A stretch of DNA of 64,000 nucleotides from Nocardiopsis quinghaiensis (GTDB lineage: Bacteria; Actinomycetota; Actinomycetes; Streptosporangiales; Streptosporangiaceae), in contig NZ_VWVU01000003.1 of the NCBI RefSeq assembly GCF_008638365.1, positions 1 to 64,000 of the forward strand, written 5' to 3'. A model generated the notes under the pieces. That model was not told the origin of the DNA and searched no databases. It worked only from the letters and a program-made list of their open reading frames with translations. Every line of letters starts with the position of its first letter. Within the stretch, counting starts at the first letter, position 1. Positions 1 to 8,569 of this stretch are shown here, in pieces. The translations under genes and the position numbers were made by a program.

Positions 1-276
1 GCGGTTGTCGGTGTAGTTCTGGAGTTCGTTGTTGCCCCAGCCGTGGTCGCCGGTTTCGTGGTTCCAGTTGGCGGGGTTGGGTGCGCTGCCGGCGGGGCCC
101 TCGAAGTCGTCTTGCCACACCAGGTCGCCGGGGGCGGCGCTCAGGTCGGCGTTGGCCTCGGCCGGGGTGCTCCCGCTCCAGTGCGGTGCGGTGAGGACCG
201 CCGCGGTGAGGGCGACGGAGGCGGCCACCGCCGTGGAGGCGGCGGTGGCGCGTCGGACGTTCTTCCTCGTGCTCAT
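1..276 (-). CDS. Secreted glycoside hydrolase family 16 (beta-glucanase-like), N-terminal part only
   Basis: The 92 visible codons start at ATG 276 and run off the left edge. A short basic stretch (MSTRKNVRR) is followed by an Ala/Val-rich hydrophobic segment of about 20 residues, so this is a Sec-type signal peptide. The mature part contains LVWQDDFEGPAG, WNHETGDHGWGNNELQ and YTDNR, the pattern at the start of GH16 endo-beta-1,3-glucanases. The catalytic ExDxxE motif lies outside the window, so activity cannot be judged. A GAAGGA ribosome site lies about 5 bases before the ATG. Inferred role: extracellular beta-glucan hydrolysis. Confidence 0.85.
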   Translation of the reverse strand, partial: MSTRKNVRRATAASTAVAASVALTAAVLTAPHWSGSTPAEANADLSAAPGDLVWQDDFEGPAGSAPNPANWNHETGDHGWGNNELQNYTDNR

Positions 277-577
277 GGCGTCCTTCGGGAGTAGGGGACA
301 GGGCCGCCGACCGCCGGGACACGTGCGGATTAGCGGGTGCCGTACGGGCCGTGGCGGGGGGACCCTGCGTGGGCGGGCGTCCACTGAATGGATGTTAAGT
401 TACTGTACGTACGCGGACATGCACGAACAAGGGGTGTTGGCGATATTTCGGGAACATTCTCGTGGGGTGCATGTGACTTGAGAGGTATGTGAGGTTTTCG
501 CTGTACGTCGTTTCCGTCCGTCACGGCGGAGGGGCGGCACCCGCCGACGGCACCCGAAACCGGCCGGGAAACGGCGC
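277..577. other. Intergenic region upstream of the GH16 gene
   Basis: No plausible coding frame. The AT-richer stretch around 385-480 is the likely promoter of the leftward GH16 gene. I see no clear operator. Confidence 0.5.
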
Positions 578-609
578 GGGCCCCGCGAAGCACACGCTTC
601 GCGGGGCCC
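578..609 (-). terminator. Rho-independent-type hairpin after the siderophore lipoprotein gene
   Basis: A perfect 13-bp inverted repeat (gggccccgcgaag at 578-590, complement at 597-609) with a 6-base loop lies 17 bases beyond the stop codon at 626. There is no long T tract, as is common in high-GC actinomycetes. Confidence 0.75.
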
Positions 610-625
610 GGCTCCGTCCGGGGCG

Positions 626-1630
626 TCAGCCCTCCAGGGTCTCCTGGATCAACGGGACGATCCCGTCCAGCGCGTAGGAGGTGCCCAGGGCCGAGCCGCT
701 GGAGAAGGCGTTGGCCAGCTCCATGTCGTCCAGGATGATCAGGCGGCCGTCCTCGGCGGAGGGGATGCTCTGCAGGACCGGGTCCTCGTGCAGGAACTCC
801 GCGGTGCCGCCGATGGGGAAGATGACGGTCAGGTCCGCGTCCAGGACCTCCACCAGCTCCGGGCTCAGGTCCGCGTAGAACGCGCCGTCGGCCATCTCGG
901 TGATCTCGGACTCGTACTGGAACCCGAGGTCCTGGAGCAGGTCCACCCGTGAGTCGCCGGGGACGTAGGCGCCGTACTGGCCGTCGTAGTACGCGCCGAC
1001 CGCGATGGTCATGTCCGCGAACCCGGGGTTGTCCTCGCGGATCTGGGCGAAGCGGTCCTCCAGGTCCTCGACGATCTCCTCGCCCTTCTCCTCCTCGCCG
1101 AGCACCTGGGCGACCTGGCGGGTCTGCTGCCGCCAGGTGGTGCCGTAGGTGACCTCCACACCGGGCGGCGGGCCCACCACCGGTGCCACCGGCGAGAGCA
1201 GGTCGTAGCGCTCCTGGCTGTTGTCGGAGCGGGTGTCGAGGATGACGTCGGGCTCCAGGGAGGCGATCGCCTCCAGGTTGGGCTCCATGGTGCCGACCTC
1301 GGCCGGCTCCTCGTCGAACAGGTCGGCCGCCCAGGGGCCCACGCCCGTGCCGCCGTAGCCCTGCCAGTCGGCCACGCCGACCGGCTGCACGCCCAGGGCG
1401 AGGGCGGTCTCGGCGTCGGACCAGCCCGTGGCGACGACGTTGGCCGGCTTGTCATCGATCGTCACGTCGCCGAACAGGGTCTCGACGGTGACCGGGTAGC
1501 CCTCGGCGGCCGCGCCGTCCGACCCGCCCTCCCCGGAGTCGGCGGCCTGGCCACCGCAGGCGGCGAGCAGCAGGAGGGACAGCGCACCGGCGGCGATCGA
1601 GCCGCCGCGGGTCAGGGGACCGCGGTTCAT
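626..1630 (-). CDS. Iron-siderophore ABC transporter substrate-binding lipoprotein (FecB/FepB type)
   Basis: 334 residues. The N terminus is a lipoprotein signal with lipobox LLAAC (Cys about residue 25), so the mature protein is anchored to the outer face of the membrane. The Ser/Gly-rich linker is followed by the periplasmic-binding-protein type-III fold of siderophore receptors: NVVATGWSDAETALALGVQPVG, the 'EAIASLEPDVIL' strand and a C-terminal 'YALDGIVPLI' helix. The promoter carries an iron box (1657-1674), so iron-regulated expression is inferred. It lies downstream of the SIP gene on the same strand. No FecCD-type permease is present here; the only transporter nearby is the ABC pair at 2868-6457. 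The ligand is not predictable. Confidence 0.92.
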   Translation of the reverse strand: MNRGPLTRGGSIAAGALSLLLLAACGGQAADSGEGGSDGAAAEGYPVTVETLFGDVTIDDKPANVVATGWSDAETALALGVQPVGVADWQGYGGTGVGPWAADLFDEEPAEVGTMEPNLEAIASLEPDVILDTRSDNSQERYDLLSPVAPVVGPPPGVEVTYGTTWRQQTRQVAQVLGEEEKGEEIVEDLEDRFAQIREDNPGFADMTIAVGAYYDGQYGAYVPGDSRVDLLQDLGFQYESEITEMADGAFYADLSPELVEVLDADLTVIFPIGGTAEFLHEDPVLQSIPSAEDGRLIILDDMELANAFSSGSALGTSYALDGIVPLIQETLEG

Positions 1631-1656
1631 GGAGCCTCATTCGGTCGGGTAATTAA

Positions 1657-1674
1657 GCTTAGCCTTGCCTAAGC
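1657..1674 (-). promoter_or_regulatory. Iron box (DtxR/IdeR-type operator) before the lipoprotein gene
   Basis: gcttag-N6-ctaagc inverted repeat, 27 bases upstream of the ATG at 1630. Read on the minus strand it gives TTAGGCAAGGCTAAGC, close to the actinobacterial iron-box consensus TTAGGTTAGGCTAACCTAA. Confidence 0.8.
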
Positions 1675-1745
1675 AAAAGCCATGTTGGAGGAGTCGGCGG
1701 CGTTGCGCAAGCCCGTGCGCGGGCCCGCGTGGAGGCGTCGCGTCG

Positions 1746-2585
1746 TCACGGGTAGGCCTCCACGCCGTGGCGCCAGTAGCCGATGAAGGTGATGTCGTCC
1801 TTGGGGACGCCGTGTTCGCGCACCAGTGTGCGGCGCAGCTCGGTGGGCAGGACGTTCTCCCCGGCCACGAAGCAGTAGGGGCGGCCCTCGGGCAGGTCGA
1901 TCCCGCGCACGGTCTCCAGGGCCAGCCGTCCGGGCACCGCGTGCGGGTCGGTGCGGGGCAGCCAGCGCACCTCCACCCCGGACGGGGCCCGCACGGGGCG
2001 GACGTCGGCGCTGGAGGGCACCTCCAGGAACGCTTGTCCCCGCAGGCCCTCGGGTGCCTGTTCGAGGATGGACAGCAGCGCGGGCACGGCGCTCTCGTCG
2101 CCCACCAGCAGGTGCCAGTCGCTGTCCTCGGAGGGCAGGTAGTAGACCCCCTCCGGGTACAGCCCCAGCTCGTCGCCCTCGCGGGCGCCCAGGGCCCACG
2201 CCGAGGCCGGGCCCTCGTCCCCGTGCGCGACGAACTCGATGTCCATCTCCAGCGCCTCGGGGTCGAAGCGGCGGACGGTGTAGTTGCGCACGTGCGGGCG
2301 CCGGTCGTCGGGCATGGCGCGGAACGCGGCCACCCATCCGTCGTCCTCGGCGGCGGCCGGCAGGTGCAGCCGGTCCTGGCCAGGCCTGGGGAAGAGGATC
2401 CTCGTGCACTGGTCCAGGCCCAGGAACTCGAACTCGGCCAACTCCTCCCCGGTGAGCGTCACCGTGAGGAAGTGGTCGGTGGTGCGCTCGGTGCGCGCCA
2501 CCCTGGTCCGGATCATGGTGCGGCGGCTCGGATGCCTGATACGCAAGGCGAGGGCCCCTCTGGTTGTTCCGCGGCGGAGGGTCAT
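1746..2585 (-). CDS. Siderophore-interacting protein (FAD-dependent ferric-siderophore reductase)
   Basis: SIP/ViuB family flavoprotein that releases iron from ferric siderophores in the cytoplasm. The FAD-binding barrel (RTRVARTERTTDHFLTVTL; RNYTVRRFD, the RxY(T/S) flavin motif near residue 95) is followed by the NAD(P)-binding half (LLVGDESAVPALLSILE, then CFVAGE and the C-terminal FIGYWRHG signature). ATGs exist at 2654, 2630 and 2585. The first lies inside the iron box and the second only about 10 bases from it, so I chose 2585; the start is uncertain. The gene is transcribed toward the lipoprotein gene and faces away from the ABC pair. In mycobacterial IrtA the same domain is fused to the ABC subunit. 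Confidence 0.93.
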   Translation of the reverse strand: MTLRRGTTRGALALRIRHPSRRTMIRTRVARTERTTDHFLTVTLTGEELAEFEFLGLDQCTRILFPRPGQDRLHLPAAAEDDGWVAAFRAMPDDRRPHVRNYTVRRFDPEALEMDIEFVAHGDEGPASAWALGAREGDELGLYPEGVYYLPSEDSDWHLLVGDESAVPALLSILEQAPEGLRGQAFLEVPSSADVRPVRAPSGVEVRWLPRTDPHAVPGRLALETVRGIDLPEGRPYCFVAGENVLPTELRRTLVREHGVPKDDITFIGYWRHGVEAYP

Positions 2586-2639
2586 GGAGAATCCGGTTTG
2601 CCGGTTTCCGGCCGCGGTGACCGTTGTCATTCCGGGAAA

Positions 2640-2652
2640 GGTTAGCCTAACC
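2640..2652. promoter_or_regulatory. Iron box between the SIP gene and the ABC exporter-type operon
   Basis: A perfect inverted repeat ggttag-c-ctaacc with flanking A-rich bases, matching the central part of the DtxR/IdeR consensus better than the box at 1657. It sits at the SIP promoter. It could also influence the rightward ABC operon, although that operon starts about 165 bases away. Confidence 0.85.
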
Positions 2653-2814
2653 AAGGTCGATGTGGCGATTCAGGGCCCGTTTCCCGGGGACGCGGTGGAC
2701 GCCGCGGCCGGGCCGCGTCCACCGGCCAGGAGAGCGGGGACACGGCCCACCCGGCGGTACCGACCGGTACACCAGCCCGGCCCAGGCACGACACGGCAGG
2801 AGAGAGAACACCGG

Positions 2815-2871
2815 ATGAGCACACGTCCGTACGGGGTCGCGCGCCCCGCACCGAGGGGACGCGCCGCGTGA
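2815..2871 (+). CDS. Possible 18-residue leader peptide coupled to the ABC operon
   Basis: ATG at 2815 follows a good AGGAGAG ribosome site (2798-2804). It encodes MSTRPYGVARPAPRGRAA and stops at 2869-2871, overlapping the GTG start of the ABC gene as GTGA. The arrangement would allow translational coupling. The downstream gene also has its own weaker GAGGGGA site (2853-2859). Whether the peptide is made is unknown. No Cys, Trp or His run suggests classical attenuation. Confidence 0.35.
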   Translation: MSTRPYGVARPAPRGRAA

Positions 2872-4649
2872 GTGCCGTCGCCCCCGCCCCCGCCGACGCC
2901 GAACGGGACCGGCCGGCTCCGGGCGCCCCTCCCGCCCCCGATCCCCAGGCCGCCCCCGCCAGCGTGCGCGCCCTGCGCGGGCGCACCCTGCGACGCAACC
3001 GCCGCCACGTCACCCTCGGCGTGGTCCTGCTCTCCCTGCACCAGGTCGCCGAGGCCCTCGTCCCCGTCGCCATCGGCCTGACCATCGACTGGGCCGTCGT
3101 CCCCGGCGACGTCCGCGCCCTGGCGGTCTGCGTCGCGGGCATGGCGGTGCTCTTCACCGTCCTGGCCCTGGCCTACCGCACCGGCGCCCGCTTCTCCCTG
3201 CGCGCCACCGAGAACGAGGCCCACCTGCTGCGGGTGGAGGCCGCCCGTCGCGCCCTGGACCCCCGCGGTGAGCGCAGCGGCCTGCGCGCGGGCGAGGTGC
3301 TCTCGGTGGCCACCTCCGACGCCGAACAGGCGGCCCAGTACGTGCGCGCCTGGTCGGCGTCGATCGCCGTCGTGGTCGCCATCATCGTCACCACCGTCGC
3401 CCTGCTGACCGTCGACGTCCCCCTCGGCATCGGAGTGCTCGTCGGCGTTCCCCTGCTCATGCTCCTGCTGCGTTTTCCCGCCGCCCGGATCACCCGGCGC
3501 AGCGAGGCCAAGCAGGCCACCGCGGCCGGGGCCACGGCCCTGGCCACCGACCTGGTCAGCGGTCTGCGCGTCCTGATGGGCATCGGCGCCCGGCACAACG
3601 CCGCCGCACGCTACCGCGCGGCCAGCGCCCGCGCCCTGGACGCCTCGGTCGGCGCCGCCGCCAGCAACGGCCTCTACCGGGGACTGGTCACCGCCGCCAG
3701 CGCCCTCTTCCTCGCCTGCGTGGCGGGCGTGGCCGGGTGGATGGCGCTCAACGGCCGCCTCAGCGTCGGCGAACTCGTCATCGTCATCGGCCTGGCCCAG
3801 TTCCTGGCCGAACCCGTCCAGGGACTGGGCATGGTCGGCCAGCTGTTCGCCACCGCACGCGCCTCCGCCCAGCGGCTGGTACGCCTGCTCAACGCGCCCG
3901 ACGCCCTCACCCCGGGTGACCGCTCCTGCGGGGACGACCCGGCCGTGTCCCTGTCCGGAGTCGACTACCGCACCCTGCGCGGCGTGGACCTCGAACTCGC
4001 CCCAGGAGAGCTGGTGGGCGTGCTCACCACCGACCCCCGCGACGCCGAGGCGCTGCTGGAGCTGCTCTCGGGCCGGGCCGACCCCGAACGGGTGCGCGGC
4101 ACGCTCGCGGTGGGCGGTGTGCCCGTCCGCGAACTCGGCCTGGACGCCCTGCGCGGCACGGTCCTGGTGGAGGAGCACGGCGCCGCCCTGTTCGAGGGCA
4201 CCCTGCGCTCCAACCTGGCGGTCCGAGCGGGGGCCGACGAGGAGCGGCTCATGGACGCCCTGCGCGCCGCCGCGGCCGAGGACCTGGTCAGCGGCCACAC
4301 CGAGGGCCTGGACCGGCCGGTCGCCGACCGCGCCGCCAACCTCTCGGGCGGCCAGCGCCAGCGTGTGGCCCTGGCCCGGGCCCTGGTCGCCGACCCCCCC
4401 GTGCTGGTACTGCACGACCCCACCACCGCCGTGGACGCGGTCACCGAGGAGGCCATCGCCCGGGGCGTGACCGCCGCCCGGGAGGGACGGACCCCGGCCG
4501 GGGCGACCCTGGTCGTGGCCAACAGCCCGGCGCTGCTGGCCCGCGCCGACCGTGTCGTGGTGCTCGTCGAGGGACGGGTCCACCGCACGGGGACACACGC
4601 GCGCCTGGTCGAGGAGGACCGGCACTACGGAGAGGCGGTGCTGCGATGA
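2868..4649 (+). CDS. ABC transporter TMD-NBD subunit with degenerate Walker motifs (IrtA-like partner without SIP domain)
   Basis: 593 residues: a Pro/Ala-rich cytosolic tail to about residue 40, six membrane segments to about residue 330, then an NBD. The P-loop position (about 383-392) reads GVLTTDPRDAEALL, with no GxxGxGK(S/T). The signature LSGGQRQRVALARAL (about 491) is intact. The Walker B site reads VLVLHDPTTAVD, with His-Asp in place of Asp-Glu. This half therefore probably cannot hydrolyse ATP but can supply the signature to its partner. It overlaps the next gene by ATGA. It lies beside SIP and iron boxes, so a role in siderophore uptake or export is inferred, by analogy with IrtAB. 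Confidence 0.88.
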   Translation: MSAVAPAPADAERDRPAPGAPPAPDPQAAPASVRALRGRTLRRNRRHVTLGVVLLSLHQVAEALVPVAIGLTIDWAVVPGDVRALAVCVAGMAVLFTVLALAYRTGARFSLRATENEAHLLRVEAARRALDPRGERSGLRAGEVLSVATSDAEQAAQYVRAWSASIAVVVAIIVTTVALLTVDVPLGIGVLVGVPLLMLLLRFPAARITRRSEAKQATAAGATALATDLVSGLRVLMGIGARHNAAARYRAASARALDASVGAAASNGLYRGLVTAASALFLACVAGVAGWMALNGRLSVGELVIVIGLAQFLAEPVQGLGMVGQLFATARASAQRLVRLLNAPDALTPGDRSCGDDPAVSLSGVDYRTLRGVDLELAPGELVGVLTTDPRDAEALLELLSGRADPERVRGTLAVGGVPVRELGLDALRGTVLVEEHGAALFEGTLRSNLAVRAGADEERLMDALRAAAAEDLVSGHTEGLDRPVADRAANLSGGQRQRVALARALVADPPVLVLHDPTTAVDAVTEEAIARGVTAAREGRTPAGATLVVANSPALLARADRVVVLVEGRVHRTGTHARLVEEDRHYGEAVLR

Positions 4650-6457
4650 GCACGGCGGCGGAGGCCCCGGAGACCACGGAGGCCATGGAGACAGCGGCGA
4701 ACGAACACGGTGGACTGCTGCCCACCGCCTCGGCCCGCCGCACCTGGGCGGTACTCGGCGACGGGGTGCGCCGCACCGGCTGGAGCACCCCTCTGGCCCT
4801 GGCCACCGTGCTCGCGGGCAGCGCCGCCGGACTGGTCGCCCCGTGGGTGCTGGGCCGGATGGTCGACCACATCTCCGCGGGCAGGAGCCTGGACACCGTG
4901 CTGTCCTCGGCCGCCCTGATCGCCGTGACGGGTGTGCTCGGCGGCCTGCTGGTGGGTGTGGGCGGCTGGCTGGTCAGCCGGGTCGGCGAGACCGTCCTGG
5001 CCCGTCTGCGCGAACGCGTCATGGACCGCGTGCTGCGCATGCCCGCCGCCCGCCTGGAACGGGTCCGCATCGGCGACCTGCTCTCCCGTGTGGGCGACGA
5101 CGTCGCCGTGGTCACCATGAGCATCGCCCGCACCGGCCCCGACGTGGTCGTGGCCCTGGCCACCGTGCTGCTGACCGCCGCGGGCATGACCGCCCTGGAC
5201 TGGCGTCTGGGCCTGGCCGGAATGCTCTCCCTGCCGGTGTACGTGCTGGCGGTGCGCTGGTACCTGCCGCGCTCGGGCCCCTACTACGCCCGCGAGCGCG
5301 TCGCCATGGGCGAGCGCTCGCACGCGATGATGGGCGCGCTGCGCGGGCGGCGCACCGTGCGCGCCTACCGCCTGGAGGACGAGCACGAGGACCGTGTCCG
5401 CGGCCGGTCCCGCGACGCCATGGACATCACGGTCGCGGTGTTCCGGCTCTTCACCCGGTTCGGCTCCCGGCTCAACGGCGCCGAGTGCGTCGGACTGACC
5501 TCCGTGCTGGTGGTCGGGTTCTGGCTGGTGCGCGGCGACCTGGCCACCGTCGGCATGGTCACCGCCGCCGCCCTGTACTTCCACCGCCTGTTCGGACCGA
5601 TGATCTTCCTGGTCATGAACTTCAACGAGGTGCAGTCGGCCGGGGCGAGCCTGGCCCGCCTGGCGGGTGTGGCCGACCTTCCGGTGGAGGCGGGGCCGGA
5701 GACCGAGGAGGGCCCGGCGGGTGCTTCGGTGCGCGTCGACGCGGTCACCCACTCCTACGGCACCGGCGGTCCGCCCGCCCTGGAGGAGGTGTCGCTGGAG
5801 GTCGCCCCGGGCGAGCGCGTGGCCCTGGTCGGGGCCAGCGGCGCGGGCAAGACCACCCTGGCCGCCCTGGTCGGCGGGTTGCGCACGCCCACGGCCGGAA
5901 GCGTGTACCTGGGCGGGATCCCCCTGGAGGAACTGGGGGAGCGGCGGGTGCGCGAACACGTCTTCCTCGTCAGTCAGGAGACCCACGTGTTCGCCGGAAC
6001 CCTGCTGGAGGACCTGCGCCTGGCCCGTGCCGGGGCCACCGAGGCCGAGGCGGAGGCCGCGCTGGAGGCGGTCGGCGCCCTGGAGTGGGTGCGCGCCCTG
6101 CCCGAGGGCCTGGAGACGGTGGTCGGCGAGGTCGGGCACGCCCTGACCGCCGAGCAGGCCCAGCACCTGGCCCTGGCCCGCCTGGTCCTGGCCGACCCGG
6201 ACGTGGCCGTCCTGGACGAGGCCACCGCCGAGGCGGGCAGCTCGGGCGCCCGGCGCCTGGAGCGGGCGGCCGCCGCGGCCACGGCCGGACGCACGACCCT
6301 GGTGGTGGCGCACCGGCTGACCCAGGCGGAGACGGCCGACCGGGTCGTGGTCATGGACGGGGGGCGGATCGTCGAGCAGGGCACGCACGCCGACCTGGTC
6401 GCCGCCGGGGGGCGCTACTCCGGCCTGTGGCGCAGCTGGCGGGGCACGCCGGCCTGA
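4646..6457 (+). CDS. ABC transporter TMD-NBD subunit with active Walker A/B but degenerate signature (IrtB-like)
   Basis: 603 residues: six membrane helices to about residue 330, then an NBD with canonical Walker A GASGAGKTT (about 394-402) and Walker B VAVLDEATAE (about 519-528), plus the switch His in VVAHRLTQ. The signature position (about 500) reads LTAEQAQHLALARL instead of LSGGQ. It complements the preceding subunit: one composite ATP site has Walker motifs from this chain and LSGGQ from the other, while the second site is dead on both sides. That is the architecture of heterodimeric ABC exporters, the fold that includes the mycobacterial siderophore importer IrtAB. Translationally coupled to the gene before it. 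Confidence 0.9.
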   Translation: MSTAAEAPETTEAMETAANEHGGLLPTASARRTWAVLGDGVRRTGWSTPLALATVLAGSAAGLVAPWVLGRMVDHISAGRSLDTVLSSAALIAVTGVLGGLLVGVGGWLVSRVGETVLARLRERVMDRVLRMPAARLERVRIGDLLSRVGDDVAVVTMSIARTGPDVVVALATVLLTAAGMTALDWRLGLAGMLSLPVYVLAVRWYLPRSGPYYARERVAMGERSHAMMGALRGRRTVRAYRLEDEHEDRVRGRSRDAMDITVAVFRLFTRFGSRLNGAECVGLTSVLVVGFWLVRGDLATVGMVTAAALYFHRLFGPMIFLVMNFNEVQSAGASLARLAGVADLPVEAGPETEEGPAGASVRVDAVTHSYGTGGPPALEEVSLEVAPGERVALVGASGAGKTTLAALVGGLRTPTAGSVYLGGIPLEELGERRVREHVFLVSQETHVFAGTLLEDLRLARAGATEAEAEAALEAVGALEWVRALPEGLETVVGEVGHALTAEQAQHLALARLVLADPDVAVLDEATAEAGSSGARRLERAAAAATAGRTTLVVAHRLTQAETADRVVVMDGGRIVEQGTHADLVAAGGRYSGLWRSWRGTPA

Positions 6458-6520
6458 GGGGCGGGGCCGCGGTGGGCCGGGAGAACTCCTTCGCGCGCTG
6501 GGGGAGGGCCGTCCGTTCCC

Positions 6521-6549
6521 GACCGTGCGGTTCCCGGGGCCGCACGGTC
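6521..6549 (+). terminator. Hairpin terminator after the ABC pair
   Basis: gaccgtgcgg (6521-6530) pairs perfectly with ccgcacggtc (6540-6549) around a 9-base loop, 63 bases past the stop at 6457. The rest of the 6458-6786 gap holds no gene I can support. Confidence 0.65.
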
Positions 6550-6786
6550 GGCACACCCTTCGAGGCGGTGCCCATGCCCGGTCAATTCCGCGTCGGTTTT
6601 TCCTCAAGGGCCACTGTGTCGGGCGGCTCCGTCAGGGTGCGCGCCGAGAGCCTGTCTGTCGTACGCACACCCGCGGCCCCCGTCCGGGGACCCGCAGGAC
6701 GGGCGCCGCCTCCGTACGCGGCGACCCGCCCCGGTCCGCATCCGGGGGACGCGCCTGCGCAGGGTGCACGCAGCCGGGAGGAAACG

Positions 6787-7305
6787 ATGTCGCCAGCCCT
6801 CACCCGCCTTGCCGCCACCGCGCTGGTAGGAACCGTGCTGGCGGTGCCCGCGCCGGTGGGCGCGCACGCGGACGGGACGGTGGACCGGGAACTGGCCTCG
6901 ACGAAGAAGGCCCTGGACGAGTACGTGGACGAGGAGAGGGCGGTCGCCGACGGCTACCTGCCGGACGGGGAGTGCGTGGAGAGCTCCGAGGGCGTGATGG
7001 GCCACCACTACGTCAGATGGGACCGGATCGACCGGGAGCTGGACGCGCGTGCACCCGAGGCGCTGGTCTACCAGCCCGACGGCTACGGCGGCCGCGAGCT
7101 CGTCGCGGTGGAGTACTTCTACGCCGACGAGGACCAGGACGTCTCCACCGACGACGACCGGCCCCACCTCTTCGGACAGCCCTTCGACGGGCCCTCCGAG
7201 CCGCAGGCCCCGGGCCTGCCGGTCAACTACTCGCTGCACGTGTGGCTCTGGCAGGAGAACCCGGCCGGGCTGTTCAGCCCGTGGAACCCGGCGGGCTCCT
7301 GCTGA
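6787..7305 (+). CDS. Secreted protein of unknown function
   Basis: 172 residues, ATG at 6787 after a GGGAGGAAA ribosome site. A signal peptide (MSPALTRLAATALVGTVLAV..., probable cleavage after AHA near residue 28) is followed by an acidic mature protein. Recognisable blocks are KKALDEYVDEERAVADGYLP, GVMGHHYV, EALVYQPDGYGGRELVAVEYF and a C-terminal LHVWLWQENPAGLFSPWNP. I recall this block order from hypothetical secreted proteins in many bacteria, but know no function for it. There is one Cys pair (ECVE and the C-terminal Cys). It is not obviously part of the iron locus. Confidence 0.8.
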   Translation: MSPALTRLAATALVGTVLAVPAPVGAHADGTVDRELASTKKALDEYVDEERAVADGYLPDGECVESSEGVMGHHYVRWDRIDRELDARAPEALVYQPDGYGGRELVAVEYFYADEDQDVSTDDDRPHLFGQPFDGPSEPQAPGLPVNYSLHVWLWQENPAGLFSPWNPAGSC

Positions 7306-7414
7306 GGCGCGTGCCGGGGCGCTGACGCCGGTGGGGCGGCCGCGGTACCGGACACCGCGCCGACCGCCGCCGACCGCCGGCCGGCCGTACGGTGCGGTCC
7401 CCGGCCGCGCGTCC

Positions 7415-7992
7415 TCAGTCCATGGCGGACCGGCCGTGGCGCCAGTAGCCGATGAAGGCGATGTCGTCCTTGGGGACGCCGTGCTCGCGTACCAGGAAGC
7501 GGCGCAGCCCGGTGGGCAGGGCGTTCTCCCCGGCCACGAAGCAGTGGGGGCGGCCCTCGGGCAGTTCGGCGGCGCGGACCGTGTCCGGGGCGAGCTGCCC
7601 GGGCACCGCGTGCGGGTCGGTGCGGGGCAGCCAGCGCACCTCCGCCCCGGGCAGGCCGGGGGCGGACGCACGTCGTCGGCGGAGGGCACCTCCAGGTACA
7701 CCAGCGCCCTCAGGTCCTCGGAGGCCTGCTCCAGGATCGACACCAGCGCGGGTACGGCGCTCTCGTCACCCACGAGCAGCTGCCAGTCGGTGTCCTCGGA
7801 GGGCAGGTGGTACACGCCGTCGGCGAGCATTCCCGCCTCGTCGCCGGGGACGGCGCGGGACGCCCAGGCCGAGGCCGGACCGGCGTCGCCGTGGTCGACG
7901 AACTCGATGTCCGTCTCCAGCGCGTCGGTGTCGAACCGCCGGACCGAGTAGCTGCGCACGTGCGGCTGACGGTTCGGGGGCATCGCGCGGAG
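7415..7992 (-). pseudogene. Decayed second siderophore-interacting protein gene
   Basis: A close paralogue of the SIP at 1746-2585. The matching part begins at RAMPPNRQPHVRSYSVRRFD and ends with KDDIAFIGYWRHG. The first ~90 residues of the family are missing, and no SIP-like sequence precedes it. Near 7650-7670, in a G/C-rich run, the reading frame shifts: ...SADDVRPPPACPG continues in another frame as RWLPRTDPHAVPG. No iron box lies upstream. A 5'-truncated, frameshifted duplicate is the simplest reading. A sequencing error could explain the frameshift but not the missing N terminus. Confidence 0.85.
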
Positions 7993-8197
7993 CGGGAGCG
8001 TGCGACCCGTAGGGCGGGTCCTTGGCCTGTTCTGCCTCAAAGGGGAATCTACGTCGTAAAGGTGAAGGTTGGCTCATATGCATCCTTACGTGAGACGGCA
8101 CTATCTGAGCTGAGAACCCCCATGTCACCCCCGATCACGCAAGGATGCCCCGGTGCGCGTCCTTCGGACTGTCGTAGTCGTCATGGACCATCGGCGC

Positions 8198-8569
8198 ATG
8201 ACACAGGCATCACACCGGCACCACGCCATCGACTACCTGGAGCTCACGGTCACCGACCTGGACCGGGCACGGCGCTTCTACTCCGACGCGTTCGGGTGGA
8301 GCTTCAACGACTACGGGCCCCAGTACACGGGGATCCGGAACCCGCGGGGCGCGGACGCACCCGAGGTGGGCGGACTCGCCCTGGGTGAGCAGGTGCGACC
8401 GGGCGGTCCCTTCGTGCTGCTGTACTCCACCGACCTGGACCGGTCCGCCGAGGCCGTGGCGGCCGCGGGCGGGCGCGTGGTGGAGGGCCCCTACACCTTC
8501 CCCGGCGGGCGCCGCTTCCACTTCACCGATCCCAGCGGCAACGAACTGGGTGTCTGGGCCGAGAGCTAG
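8198..8569 (+). CDS. VOC family (glyoxalase/bleomycin-resistance fold) protein
   Basis: 123 residues from ATG 8198; an in-frame ATG at 8183 is also possible. One beta-alpha-beta-beta-beta pair of modules: HHAIDYLELTVTDLDRARRFYSDAFGW at the N terminus and GGRRFHFTDPSGNELGVWAE at the C terminus, the typical VOC ends. Metal-ligand candidates are the N-terminal His/Glu and the Glu of GNELGVW. The substrate cannot be predicted. It stands alone between the SIP fossil and the VanZ gene. Confidence 0.85.
   Translation: MTQASHRHHAIDYLELTVTDLDRARRFYSDAFGWSFNDYGPQYTGIRNPRGADAPEVGGLALGEQVRPGGPFVLLYSTDLDRSAEAVAAAGGRVVEGPYTFPGGRRFHFTDPSGNELGVWAES

Noticed and set aside
2670..4625. A 651-codon open frame on the minus strand opposite the first ABC gene
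   Set aside because: Low-complexity Gly/Ala/Gln/Arg composition, no ribosome site and no homology pattern; a mirror of a real high-GC gene.
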